In this document: positions 1 to 7,510 of the stretch, in pieces
How the letters are laid out: each line of letters begins with the position of its first letter
How positions within the stretch are numbered: position 1 is the stretch's first letter
Assembly: GCA_942491535.1 (NCBI GenBank)
Contig: CALOBV010000025.1
Span: 62,001 to 126,000 of the forward strand
Direction of reading: 5' to 3'
Length of the DNA stretch: 64,000 nucleotides
From: JAUVKT01 sp942491535
Lineage (GTDB): Bacteria > Bacteroidota > Bacteroidia > Bacteroidales > VadinHA17
Notes under the pieces: model-generated
What the model was told of the DNA's origin: nothing
Databases searched by the model: none
Seen by the model: only the letters and a program-made list of their open reading frames with translations
Translations under genes and position numbers: made by a program

Positions 1-2
1 AG

Positions 3-152
3 AAAGAGGGCTTTGCCCGGAGTATAAGCCCTGCAGTTAAAGACCTCTTTTCAATCTTTGAATCATCTTCACTGGCCAAAGATTTTCCGGAGCTTGGTCG
101 TGTGTCGGAGCGCTTATACAACAAGCAGAAAGTATTTAATAAAATAAAGTAA
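3..152 (+). CDS. C-terminal end of an unidentified protein (partial)
   Basis: An open frame enters from the left edge and stops with TAA at 150-152, giving 49 residues and no start. The tail is charged and helical-looking (it contains PELGRVSERLYNKQK) and has no motif I recognise. It lies 43 bases before a MurU-like nucleotidyltransferase on the same strand. In other genomes MurU homologues follow an AmgK-type sugar kinase/phosphotransferase, so that is a guess for this gene, made from context only. A shadow frame is unlikely because the other two plus frames stop within 40 bases. Confidence 0.5.
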   Translation, partial: KEGFARSISPAVKDLFSIFESSSLAKDFPELGRVSERLYNKQKVFNKIK

Positions 153-195
153 AACTTTTTATCTCGCCTGTAAAAAGGACTAATTATAAAATGAA

Positions 196-921
196 ATGAA
201 AGCAATGATCCTGGCAGCAGGTTTTGGAACACGATTGGGAGAAATTACATCCGCAATTCCTAAAGTCCTGGTGGATATTAATGGTAAGACCCTTCTTGAA
301 ATATTACTTTGCAAGCTACGGGACGAAGGGTTTAATGAAATAATAATAAATGTGCATCACCATGCCGATATGATAGAGGAGCAATCTTTACTCCTGGCTC
401 AGAAACTTGGGATTAGAGTAGAAATATCAGATGAGAGGGATGAGCTGCTTGAAACAGGGGGTGGACTGTATCATGCAAGGCACTTTTTTGATGATGAGCC
501 CTTTTTACTTTATAACGGAGATATCCTGACAGATCTTAATCTAAGGAAGTTATACGATTTTCATGTAAGAAAGGGTGCCGCTGCAACTGTTGCAACGCGC
601 GAAAGAGAAGGTAGCAGGTGTTTCCTGGTAGATAGTAAGGGGCAGGTAAGAGGGTGGACCAACAGGCAGTCGGGTATTGATATTGTAACGATTGATGAGC
701 CAATGGAGCTAAGCGAAATAGCATCAATGGCTATTACCGTTATTGATCCGAAAGTTTTTAAATATATGGATAAGGGGAAATATACTATGACCTCAATCTT
801 GATTGAACTGTCGGGCAAGGATAAAGTAATGAGTTTCAGGTACGACGCCGGTTACTGGATAGATATTGGCTCTCCTGAGATGCTCGATAAAGCAAGAAGC
901 CTGCCTGAATTTAATACTTGA
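196..921 (+). CDS. Sugar-phosphate nucleotidyltransferase, MurU-like
   Basis: This 241-residue protein is a single NTP-transferase domain of the nucleotide-sugar pyrophosphorylase family, which joins a sugar 1-phosphate to a nucleoside triphosphate with release of pyrophosphate. The N-terminal nucleotide loop is LAAGFGTRL (residues 6-14), followed by the family lysine in PKVL (K23). The metal-binding aspartate lies in YNGDIL (about D109) and a C-terminal YWIDIGSP (220-227) closes the active site. It lacks the C-terminal left-handed helix of GlmU or GlgC, so it is the short MurU/RmlA-like form of about 220-240 residues. Cell-wall sugar recycling (MurNAc-1-P uridylyltransferase) or GDP-sugar synthesis are both possible; sequence alone does not choose. 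The ATG at 191 is followed at once by TGA, so 196 is the start. Its stop abuts the stop of the converging Crp/Fnr gene. Confidence 0.85.
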   Translation: MKAMILAAGFGTRLGEITSAIPKVLVDINGKTLLEILLCKLRDEGFNEIIINVHHHADMIEEQSLLLAQKLGIRVEISDERDELLETGGGLYHARHFFDDEPFLLYNGDILTDLNLRKLYDFHVRKGAAATVATREREGSRCFLVDSKGQVRGWTNRQSGIDIVTIDEPMELSEIASMAITVIDPKVFKYMDKGKYTMTSILIELSGKDKVMSFRYDAGYWIDIGSPEMLDKARSLPEFNT

Positions 922-1605
922 TTATCCCTTACGCGCAATATCTTCCAGGACTTCCCTCTTATTGATAAGAATGGATTTTCCATCAAGAGTAATAATCCCA
1001 TCACCCGAGAAATCTTTTAAAAGCTTAACAGTACTTTCAATTGATATATTTGCAAACTCAGCAATCTCTTTCCTGCTCAGGTTTTCGAAAAGATTATCGT
1101 ACCCAAAATCTTCAAGATAGATCAGGGTGCTGGCTAATTTGCCGGCCATCTGCTTAAAAGACAGATTATTAATGATATTAAATAAGCGATTTCCAATCTG
1201 CCAGTTCCTTGAAATGATCCTGTATGCAAATTCACTATTCGATTTTAGCAGCGATATTATCGCGTCTTTCTCAATCATGCATACATCAGAATCAATTAGT
1301 GCCGCTGCTGAGGTATTGTATTCATCATGGTTAAAAATAGAGGAAAACGATATAAAATCACCCGATTTTGCCAGGTGAGTACTTATTTGTTTATCGCGGG
1401 TTACCTCAATATATATTTTGGCCAGACCATCTGATAGAAAAATCACATAGGGGGCAAACGATCCCTGCTTGCTGATAGTTTCGCCCTTTTTAAAGAACAA
1501 GGACCTGGTGCTTTTCTGAATAAATGAAAGCTCGTCCCCTGTCAGACTATTAAAACATGAGAGGTGACCAAAACACAATAAATCTTTATCAACAGAGGAT
1601 GTCAT
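922..1605 (-). CDS. Crp/Fnr-family transcriptional regulator
   Basis: The protein has 227 residues. The N-terminal two thirds form a cyclic-nucleotide-binding-type beta-barrel (about residues 25-120), followed by a long dimer helix and a winged helix-turn-helix at about 178-215. The recognition helix (188-200) aligns with FNR: E190 sits where FNR has Glu209, but the following Ser/Arg pair is replaced by V193 and K194. It lacks the four-cysteine FNR iron-sulfur set; cysteines are C11, C17 and C109, so C11/C17 could at most form a disulfide or share a metal. It is divergent from the thioredoxin/thioredoxin reductase pair, and a TTGA-N6-TCAA palindrome lies between them. I infer that it controls that pair and perhaps itself, as a redox or stress regulator. 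The ligand is unknown. Confidence 0.88.
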   Translation of the reverse strand: MTSSVDKDLLCFGHLSCFNSLTGDELSFIQKSTRSLFFKKGETISKQGSFAPYVIFLSDGLAKIYIEVTRDKQISTHLAKSGDFISFSSIFNHDEYNTSAAALIDSDVCMIEKDAIISLLKSNSEFAYRIISRNWQIGNRLFNIINNLSFKQMAGKLASTLIYLEDFGYDNLFENLSRKEIAEFANISIESTVKLLKDFSGDGIITLDGKSILINKREVLEDIARKG

Positions 1606-1633
1606 ATCTGTAGAGTCTTTTATTAATAGAGTT

Positions 1634-1641
1634 CAAAATTA
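1634..1641 (-). promoter_or_regulatory. Putative -7 element for the Crp/Fnr regulator
   Basis: On the minus strand this reads TAATTTTG, a full match to the Bacteroidota TAnnTTTG element, 29 bases upstream of the regulator's ATG. I see no convincing -33 TTTG at the usual 19-21 base spacing, so the call is tentative. The FNR-like palindrome sits just upstream, where it could affect this promoter. Confidence 0.45.
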
Positions 1642-1657
1642 GTAATAAGAGACAAAA

Positions 1658-1671
1658 TTGAGCTATTTCAA
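1658..1671. promoter_or_regulatory. FNR-like operator palindrome between divergent genes
   Basis: The sequence is TTGA, six bases, TCAA, the core of the Crp/Fnr-family consensus TTGATN4ATCAA. It lies between the Crp/Fnr-type regulator (start 1605, minus) and the thioredoxin-like gene (start 1770, plus). Its centre is about 76 bases upstream of the start site expected from the plus-strand -7 element at 1727-1734 and about 37 bases from the one expected on the minus strand. That suits activation to the right and autoregulation to the left. Binding is inferred. Confidence 0.55.
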
Positions 1672-1726
1672 CTTTTTAATTGTCCATATTCAATCGAGCT
1701 TGTTAAAAACAGAACAAAAGGGAGTG

Positions 1727-1734
1727 TATTTTTG
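1727..1734 (+). promoter_or_regulatory. Putative -7 element for the thioredoxin operon
   Basis: TATTTTTG matches TAnnTTTG and lies 35 bases before the ATG at 1770. The nearest TTG upstream (1700-1702) is 24 bases away, longer than the usual 19-21, which would fit a promoter that needs an activator such as the adjacent Crp/Fnr protein. Confidence 0.5.
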
Positions 1735-1769
1735 TGCGAAAATTAAATTATAAATAAAAGTTAATAGAA

Positions 1770-2135
1770 ATGTTACAAACTAATCTGAAAGAATTTCAAA
1801 GTGCAGCTGAACTGGAAAGTTATATAAATGAGAATGACAATGTAATGGTTTGCTGTGGCAGAATGGGACCCATGTGTATTCCTGTATATGACGTGATGGA
1901 GGAATTGGAAGACGAAAGTGAGTATAATAATGTAAAATTTGCCGTTATGGCTTTTGATCATCCCGAAGCAAATATCATTAGGAATGCTCCTGAATGTTCA
2001 ACTTTTATGGGACTGCCCTTTACCATGTATTATAAGAATGGTGCTGTTGCTGAAGCTACTTCAAGTATCCAGAGCAGGGAGCAGATAACATCTGTTATCG
2101 ACAGGGTATACGAAAAGGAATCAATTAAAGCCTAA
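1770..2135 (+). CDS. Thioredoxin-like protein with a non-canonical active site
   Basis: This 121-residue protein has the thioredoxin-fold pattern: a hydrophobic strand ending at the active site, a helix, a second strand (VKFAVMAFD, about 56-64), and a cis-proline segment GLPFTMYYKNG (81-91) where thioredoxins have the IPT-type sequence. The WCGPC motif is missing. Instead residues 28-36 read CCGRMGPMC, so the reactive pair would be C28 or C29 with C36, five or more residues further apart than CxxC. A further C76 lies in APEC. It is followed after 7 bases by a thioredoxin reductase gene and is probably its substrate. A promoter and an FNR-like box precede it. I believe it belongs to a Bacteroidota thioredoxin-like subfamily; its disulfide chemistry is unknown. 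Confidence 0.8.
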   Translation: MLQTNLKEFQSAAELESYINENDNVMVCCGRMGPMCIPVYDVMEELEDESEYNNVKFAVMAFDHPEANIIRNAPECSTFMGLPFTMYYKNGAVAEATSSIQSREQITSVIDRVYEKESIKA

Positions 2136-2142
2136 TCGTTAC

Positions 2143-3087
2143 ATGGTTACGATGGAGCATGATAAGTTATATGATCTGATTATACTGGGAGCCGGTCCGG
2201 CAGGACTGTCTGCAGGCATATATGCATCAAGGGGCAAGCTTGATACCCTTATTCTTAATGAAGGGGCTATAGGCGGACAGGTTACCCTTACCAATGAGAT
2301 AGCAAATTATCCCGGGGTTGAGACAAGTCCCGGTTACTCCCTTGTCGGTGTAATGAAGAAGCAGGCAAAGAGCTTTGGTTGCAGGATAAAGTCAAATATC
2401 AATGTTACCGGCCTTGATCTGAAGGGTAAGATAAAGACAATTACAGTTAATGGCAGCGATATGTACAGGGCTAAGTCTGTAATTCTTTCTCCGGGAGGAA
2501 AGCCCCGGATGCTTAATATACCCGGCGAAAAAGAGTATAAAGGGAGCGGTGTCTCTTATTGTGCAACATGTGATGGTGATTTTTTTACAGGAAAGCATGT
2601 TATTGTTGTTGGTGGAGGAAATTCTGCGCTCGAAGAAGCTGTTTCACTTACTAAATATGCCAGCAAGGTAACTATAGTGCATCAGTTTGATCATTTCCAG
2701 GCATTTAACAATGCTGTTGAAGAGGTCAGGAGCAATGATAAGATTGATATTATCTTAGAATCTGAGCTGCGCGAGATTGTTGGTGATACAAATGTCAGGG
2801 GAGTCGTTGCAGAGCACCTGCCATCTGGTGAAAGAACAAAAATTGAGGCAGATGGAGTATTTATCTTTATTGGATATATTCCAAATACTGAATTTTTTGG
2901 AGATTGTGTTGAAACAAGTTCATATGGTGAGATAATAACATCACCTGAAATGGAAACAAGCATAAGCGGAGTATTTGCTGCCGGTGATTCGATAAAGAAG
3001 AAGTACCGCCAGGTTACAACAGCTGTATCGGATGGCACTATTGCTGCTCTGGCGGCATCAGGTTATATACGTTCGTTCGATAATTAG
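2143..3087 (+). CDS. trxB: Thioredoxin-disulfide reductase family flavoprotein
   Basis: The protein has 314 residues, the usual length for low-molecular-weight thioredoxin reductase. The FAD-binding loop is GAGPAG (16-21), the redox-active disulfide is CATC (140-143) followed by DGDFF, the nucleotide-domain loop is GGGNSALEEA (157-166), and the C-terminal FAD motif is AAGDSIKKKYRQ (279-290). The HRRxxFR motif that holds the NADPH 2'-phosphate is replaced by HQFDHFQA (180-187), so both arginines are gone. NADPH specificity is therefore doubtful; NADH or another donor such as ferredoxin is possible. It is coupled to the atypical thioredoxin-like gene upstream, which is likely its partner. Either ATG 2143 or 2152 could be used. 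Confidence 0.88.
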   Translation: MVTMEHDKLYDLIILGAGPAGLSAGIYASRGKLDTLILNEGAIGGQVTLTNEIANYPGVETSPGYSLVGVMKKQAKSFGCRIKSNINVTGLDLKGKIKTITVNGSDMYRAKSVILSPGGKPRMLNIPGEKEYKGSGVSYCATCDGDFFTGKHVIVVGGGNSALEEAVSLTKYASKVTIVHQFDHFQAFNNAVEEVRSNDKIDIILESELREIVGDTNVRGVVAEHLPSGERTKIEADGVFIFIGYIPNTEFFGDCVETSSYGEIITSPEMETSISGVFAAGDSIKKKYRQVTTAVSDGTIAALAASGYIRSFDN

Positions 3088-3113
3088 GCTTTAGGCCTTA
3101 TCTATTATATATA

Positions 3114-3149
3114 AGATGCCCCTATCGTTTGCAAACGATAGGGGCATCT
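3114..3149. terminator. Bidirectional terminator, perfect 36-base palindrome
   Basis: A perfect inverted repeat with two 18-base arms (left arm begins AGATGCCCC, centre TTTGCAAA) sits between the convergent ends of the thioredoxin reductase and aldehyde oxidoreductase genes. CTTTTA follows on the right side; the left side is AT-rich. It can form a strong hairpin on either strand. Confidence 0.75.
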
Positions 3150-3174
3150 GCTTTTATGTTAAGATTATTTACCT

Positions 3175-4980
3175 CTATATGGTAAAGTCAAGTCCAAGCT
3201 TTCTGAGGGTCTCGTCTGTTGGTCTGGATGTTTCTTTGTCCCAGCCACGACTCTCATAGTAATTATCCATATTGCTTTTGAATTCATCGCGGTCGACTAT
3301 TGCTCCGGCATGCTCTCCATAGGTAAATTTATTTTTAAAGAACTTCTCAGGAATTACATCATCCTCACGCCTGAATCCATCCCGGAAATTAAACATCTTT
3401 TCCATATTGAAAATCCTGCTTCCCGCCTTATTGAATTCTTCTTCAGTCCAATCCAGTCCGGTGATTGCTTTCATAAAGTGCCGGTAATGTGTTTCATTCC
3501 TGTACCAGGAGGACGCAAAGCTACATGCTCCAATAGAATCCCTCAGGCAGGCTCCGTCCTGTCCACTTGCATTACCTCCATTCATATGGCAGGCTCCCCT
3601 GTTAGCTGTAGCATATGTTACCGACCAGTAAGTGTTTCCAACCGGCACATTCCATGCAGCAAGCTCGTGTCCCTTAACGTGTATGGCGTAATCAGATGAT
3701 CCATTACCTATCTTTTCAGAAAGAGCTTTAACTCCCCTTGATGCCAGTTCCCCAATACCTTCCCTTTTACAAATCTTATGTAACATAGCCAGCGCTGCAT
3801 CAACATTTCCCCACTCAAGTTCAATACCGTCAAGGAATTCACTATCAATGTCACCTCTTTCATAAGCTTCCATAAGGAAACCTATTGTGTTTCCCGATGA
3901 TATTATATCAACACCATAATCATCTGCTACAAAGATTAATTTCTGAAGGCCTGATATATCAGAGATCATCAGGTTAGCCCCAAGCATTGTTCCGGTCTCA
4001 TATTCCGGTCCGTCGTGTACAAGTGTTCCATAGGCACCCTTTGCATAGCCACTCTTCTTACAGGCCAGCTGGCAGGCGTAGCATGCAAAGTCTCTTTTCC
4101 ATATCTCTTTCCGGTTTGCCTCTGTGCCTATTTTCTCAATCTCAGAGTAAGTACCTTCACTATAATTCTTTACAGCCTGGGTTCCTCCTTTGGATGATGA
4201 TGACAGGGCATCTGCAGTACCACCGTAGCGCCAGTTCATTACTCTCTCATCCTTCTTCATAAACGATTTTCTGACCGTCTTCAGAAGCTCGTTATATCTC
4301 TCAAGGTTTGCTATATTGGGCATCTTAGATCCTTTAACAGCAATGGCCTTAAGGTTCTTGGATCCCATAACACATCCTGTTCCTCCTCTTCCCGCCGCAC
4401 GTGCTGCCGTGTTAATAATACAGGCCATTGGAACCTGGATCTCACCGGCAGGGCCAATGTAGCAAGATTCCCACCTTCCTTCTCCAAGGTCGTCGGGGAA
4501 CTCCCTATCAAACCTATCTGTTCCCATACCCCAGTATTTTCCCGCATCTTCTATTGTAACTTTGTCCTCATCAATTTTAATATAGACTGGTTTTTTTGCC
4601 TTACCGCTAACCAGCATCGCATCATATCCAGCAAATCTCAATCCCGGACCAAAGAAACCACCCATGTTTGAATAGCTTAAGGTGCTGCCGTGTTTATACA
4701 TCTTACCAACAGCAGATGTACGGGTCGATTTTGTAACAACACAGGTTCTTGATGATGAGGGTATAGGCAGACCGGAAAACGGACCGGGCATAAACATCAG
4801 TATATTTTCAGGTGAGAGCGGATCTGTTCCTGGTTTTAACCTGTCCCACAATATCTTTGCTCCCAGGCCTCGTCCGCCAATAAAATTTTTAATATCGCTG
4901 TCGGGTATCTTGCTTACCTTTACGCTTCCTTCAGAGAGGTCTACTTCCAGCATTCTTCCATAATATCCTTTTGTGCTCAT
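3175..4980 (-). CDS. aor: Aldehyde:ferredoxin oxidoreductase (tungsten-pterin family)
   Basis: The protein has 601 residues, close to the 605 of Pyrococcus furiosus AOR. The N-terminus has the AOR start (YYGRMLEVDLSEG, then IGGRGLGAKIL at about 34-44). The [4Fe-4S] ligands are C300, C303 and C307 in CYACQLAC, with the fourth at C486 in DSIGAC. The bis-pterin binding segments AARAAGRGGTG (192-202) and CLRDSIGAC (478-486) are present. The family oxidises aldehydes to carboxylates, or runs in reverse, passing electrons to ferredoxin through a tungsten-bis-pyranopterin. The gene starts 2 bases after the four-cluster ferredoxin gene upstream, its likely electron acceptor, as in the E. coli ydhY-ydhV pair. 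No export signal is visible. Substrate cannot be read from the sequence. Confidence 0.93.
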   Translation of the reverse strand: MSTKGYYGRMLEVDLSEGSVKVSKIPDSDIKNFIGGRGLGAKILWDRLKPGTDPLSPENILMFMPGPFSGLPIPSSSRTCVVTKSTRTSAVGKMYKHGSTLSYSNMGGFFGPGLRFAGYDAMLVSGKAKKPVYIKIDEDKVTIEDAGKYWGMGTDRFDREFPDDLGEGRWESCYIGPAGEIQVPMACIINTAARAAGRGGTGCVMGSKNLKAIAVKGSKMPNIANLERYNELLKTVRKSFMKKDERVMNWRYGGTADALSSSSKGGTQAVKNYSEGTYSEIEKIGTEANRKEIWKRDFACYACQLACKKSGYAKGAYGTLVHDGPEYETGTMLGANLMISDISGLQKLIFVADDYGVDIISSGNTIGFLMEAYERGDIDSEFLDGIELEWGNVDAALAMLHKICKREGIGELASRGVKALSEKIGNGSSDYAIHVKGHELAAWNVPVGNTYWSVTYATANRGACHMNGGNASGQDGACLRDSIGACSFASSWYRNETHYRHFMKAITGLDWTEEEFNKAGSRIFNMEKMFNFRDGFRREDDVIPEKFFKNKFTYGEHAGAIVDRDEFKSNMDNYYESRGWDKETSRPTDETLRKLGLDFTI

Positions 4981-4982
4981 AA

Positions 4983-5675
4983 TTAAACCTCCTCCATCTT
5001 AAGATTATACAATTTCAATATCAGGCGTTGAGCTATTTTTTCTGGAGACATTCCATTAAATTCGATGGAATTGTCTATTTCAATGTAAGAAAGTGCATCA
5101 TAAGGACAGTTTTTTACACACTGGGGATCTCCTCCGCAAAGAGTGCACATTCTTTCAGGACTTCCAGTTTCAGGGTTTGGCCTGATAACTCCGCCGCGTT
5201 TTTCCTTGCATGCCATAGCACAACTGCTGCAACCAATACATCTTTCCAGATCGTTTAAAATTATTCCTGATTCCGGATCTTTATAAAGGGCTTTCCTACC
5301 GGTTTCAGGATGCGGTTCAACAGGGCAAGCCTCTATACATGGTGCATCTTCGCATAGAGCACATGTGGAGGGTATATCAATATCAGGATTGAAATGATGT
5401 ACCCTGATATTTGAGAGAGCCGGGTTTCCGAGCCCTTCCATTTCTATGCCTTCAATATTGACTTTGTGGTTAAATGCCGAACAAACAGCTTCACATGTTC
5501 TGCAGCCCGCACATTTTTCAAAGTCTACAACAATGGCTTTAATCTTGATTGACCCATAGTCACGTCTAAAAGAAAAGCCGTATGATCCTACCAGTATCAG
5601 TCCTGCTCCTCCCAATCCCAGGGTATTGAGGAAGTGCCTCCTTGATACAGATTTGAAATCTTTTTTTCCTGACAT
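4983..5675 (-). CDS. Tat-signal ferredoxin-like protein with four 4Fe-4S motifs
   Basis: The protein has 230 residues. It begins with a twin-arginine signal: SRRHFL at 11-16 and a hydrophobic stretch to about residue 34. Sixteen cysteines form four ferredoxin motifs (C55/58/61/65, C105/108/113/117, C146/149/152/156 and C177/180/186/190), the pattern of DmsB/HybA/YdhY-type electron-transfer subunits. It is transcribed just ahead of the aldehyde oxidoreductase gene (2-base gap), so I infer it carries that enzyme's electrons. The oxidoreductase has no signal of its own, so either it is co-exported with this protein or the signal here serves as a membrane anchor. E. coli YdhY is the closest analogue I can name. 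Confidence 0.9.
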   Translation of the reverse strand: MSGKKDFKSVSRRHFLNTLGLGGAGLILVGSYGFSFRRDYGSIKIKAIVVDFEKCAGCRTCEAVCSAFNHKVNIEGIEMEGLGNPALSNIRVHHFNPDIDIPSTCALCEDAPCIEACPVEPHPETGRKALYKDPESGIILNDLERCIGCSSCAMACKEKRGGVIRPNPETGSPERMCTLCGGDPQCVKNCPYDALSYIEIDNSIEFNGMSPEKIAQRLILKLYNLKMEEV

Positions 5676-5785
5676 ATTTTAGTTTTTTTTGGATTTTCTG
5701 AGACCTACAATATAAGATATCTGCATTTATGTAGCAATTAAAGAGATTTGAAAAAAAATGCATATCGGCATAATTTAATGGTCGA

Positions 5786-5816
5786 TTGCCTATAAATTGA
5801 TAAGGTGCTATCTTTG
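5786..5816 (+). promoter_or_regulatory. Promoter of mnmA, predicted near-leaderless
   Basis: TTG at 5786-5788 and TATCTTTG at 5809-5816 are 20 bases apart, the textbook Bacteroidota arrangement. The ATG of mnmA at 5823 follows the -7 element by only 6 bases, so the transcript should start at or next to the start codon. Confidence 0.75.
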
Positions 5817-5822
5817 CACATT

Positions 5823-7025
5823 ATGAAAACACGCGTTGTAATAGGATTGTCGGGTGGGGTTGATTCCAGTGTAGCGGCTTATAAGCTTATAGAACAGGGC
5901 TATGAGGTTATAGGACTGTTTATGAAGAACTGGCATGATACAACAGGTTTGCTGGAGGCAGATTGCCCCTATGATGATGATGTGATGTTTGCTGAGATGG
6001 TTGCCAAAAAACTTGGAATACCATTTCACAGGGTTGATCTGAGCAAACCATACAGGACGAGGGTTGTAGATTATATGTTTTCGGAATATGAAAAGGGCAG
6101 AACACCTAATCCTGATGTGCTATGTAACAGGGAGATCAAGTTTGAATCGTTTGTAGAAGAAGCTAAAAAGCTGGGAGCAGAATTTGTTGCAACAGGACAT
6201 TATTGCCAAAAAGATGTACTGAATCTGGCCGATGGTGAAATATACAGGTTACTTGCAGGAGCTGATAAGAATAAGGATCAGAGCTATTTTCTTTGCCAGG
6301 TTACCCAGCAACAGCTTAAGGGAGCTCTGTTTCCAATTGGGGATATTGATAAGCCTGAGGTAAGGAAAATTGCTAAAAAACTTGGTCTTGCAACAGCCGA
6401 AAGAAAGGATTCGCAGGGAATATGTTTTGTCGGTAAGGTTGATCTGCCAACTTTCCTCCAGCAGCAATTAAAGGCAAAGACAGGCAGGACAATAGAGGTG
6501 CCGGCATCATGGGATGATTACTTCCAGATCAGTAACGAATTACCGGATGCAGGAATTGATGATATGGAACTTGAACGATTAACTTCTCCATTCGATTATA
6601 ACCCGTCCTCTGGTAAAACAGTAGGGAAACACCAGGGAGCACATTTTTTTACAATTGGTCAGCGCAAGGGAATAAATATCGGGGGATATAAGAATCCACT
6701 CTTCGTAATTGCAACTGATGTTGAGAAAAATATCCTGTATGTGGGGGAGGGGCAGGATCATCCGGGATTATATCGTAAGGGCTTGTATGTCAGGGAAGAT
6801 GAGCTACACTGGATACGACCTGATATGGAGATGTCGGATGGTGAAACAAGGGATTATATGGTAAGGATAAGATACCGCCAGGCTCTCGAACAGGCCAGGC
6901 TGTATAAGAGGGATAAGGGACTATATATATTGTTTGAAAATGCTCAGAGGGGAGTAGCTCCGGGCCAGTTTGCAGCCTGGTATAATGGCGATGAGCTGAT
7001 TGGCTCAGGTGTAATAAATTGCTAG
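5823..7025 (+). CDS. mnmA: tRNA-specific 2-thiouridylase MnmA
   Basis: The protein has 400 residues from the ATG at 5823; an in-frame GTG at 5805 lies inside or before the promoter and is rejected. MnmA activates U34 of tRNA-Lys, -Glu and -Gln with ATP and inserts sulfur at C2. The PP-loop SGGVDSS is at residues 10-16, and the two catalytic cysteines are C101 in VLCNREIKF and C201 in SQGICFVGK. The protein is somewhat longer than the usual 360 residues because of an insertion before SGKTVGKH. Its stop codon overlaps the converging acetyltransferase stop within the sequence CTAG. Confidence 0.95.
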   Translation: MKTRVVIGLSGGVDSSVAAYKLIEQGYEVIGLFMKNWHDTTGLLEADCPYDDDVMFAEMVAKKLGIPFHRVDLSKPYRTRVVDYMFSEYEKGRTPNPDVLCNREIKFESFVEEAKKLGAEFVATGHYCQKDVLNLADGEIYRLLAGADKNKDQSYFLCQVTQQQLKGALFPIGDIDKPEVRKIAKKLGLATAERKDSQGICFVGKVDLPTFLQQQLKAKTGRTIEVPASWDDYFQISNELPDAGIDDMELERLTSPFDYNPSSGKTVGKHQGAHFFTIGQRKGINIGGYKNPLFVIATDVEKNILYVGEGQDHPGLYRKGLYVREDELHWIRPDMEMSDGETRDYMVRIRYRQALEQARLYKRDKGLYILFENAQRGVAPGQFAAWYNGDELIGSGVINC

Positions 7026-7510
7026 TTTTCGTCGGCTGCTGCAGCCAGGTTTTTAAGCTCTTTCCCTGCAAGCCTGTAGACAGTCCATTCATCCATAGAT
7101 TTAGCCCCAAGTGCTTCATAGAACTTACGGGCTGGATTCCAGTCTAATACCCACCATTCAACCCTTCCACAGTCTCTTTCAATTGCCAGACCCGATATAT
7201 GCTCCAGTAATTTCCGGCCTATCCCCATTCCCCTGTATTCTGGTTTTACATATAGATCTTCTATATAGATACCTGCCTTACCCAGGAAGGTAGAGAAGTT
7301 GTGGAAAAAGAGTACAAAGCCTGCTTCGCTTTCTCCTGACATAGCGAAAATAACCTCAGCAGCAGGTTTATCGCCAAATAGACTGAGAGCAAGGCTTTCT
7401 TTTGTTGCTACAACTTCATCCTCCATCTGTTCATACCTGGCAAGTTCAGTGATAAACTGAAGAATAAGGCCAATGTCTGCTATACCGGCTTTTTTGAATT
7501 TTACCTCCAT
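7022..7510 (-). CDS. GNAT N-acetyltransferase, spermidine/thialysine acetyltransferase-like
   Basis: The 162-residue protein is a single GNAT domain. The acetyl-CoA pyrophosphate loop is YRGMGIGRKLL, preceded by the IYIEDLYV strand typical of the spermidine/spermine acetyltransferase (SSAT) branch. The C-terminal half carries EWWVLDWN and FYEALGA, both strongly conserved in SSAT-like proteins. I therefore expect acetylation of a small polyamine or lysine-like amine with acetyl-CoA, in the cytoplasm. It converges on mnmA, with a 4-base overlap at the stops, and is separated from the divergent addA-like gene by about 110 AT-rich bases. Substrate assignment is by similarity only. Confidence 0.85.
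   Translation of the reverse strand: MEVKFKKAGIADIGLILQFITELARYEQMEDEVVATKESLALSLFGDKPAAEVIFAMSGESEAGFVLFFHNFSTFLGKAGIYIEDLYVKPEYRGMGIGRKLLEHISGLAIERDCGRVEWWVLDWNPARKFYEALGAKSMDEWTVYRLAGKELKNLAAAADEN

Noticed and set aside
2691..3038. A 115-codon minus-strand frame inside trxB
   Set aside because: It is antisense to conserved thioredoxin-reductase motifs and has no features of its own.
3114..3149. The perfect 36-base palindrome considered as a mobile-element end or recombination site
   Set aside because: It lies exactly between convergent stops, has no transposase nearby and no second copy, so a bidirectional terminator explains it.
7022..7119. Overlapping stops of mnmA and the acetyltransferase considered as a readthrough or fusion
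   Set aside because: The overlap is only the 4-base palindrome CTAG shared by opposite strands; both proteins have normal lengths.
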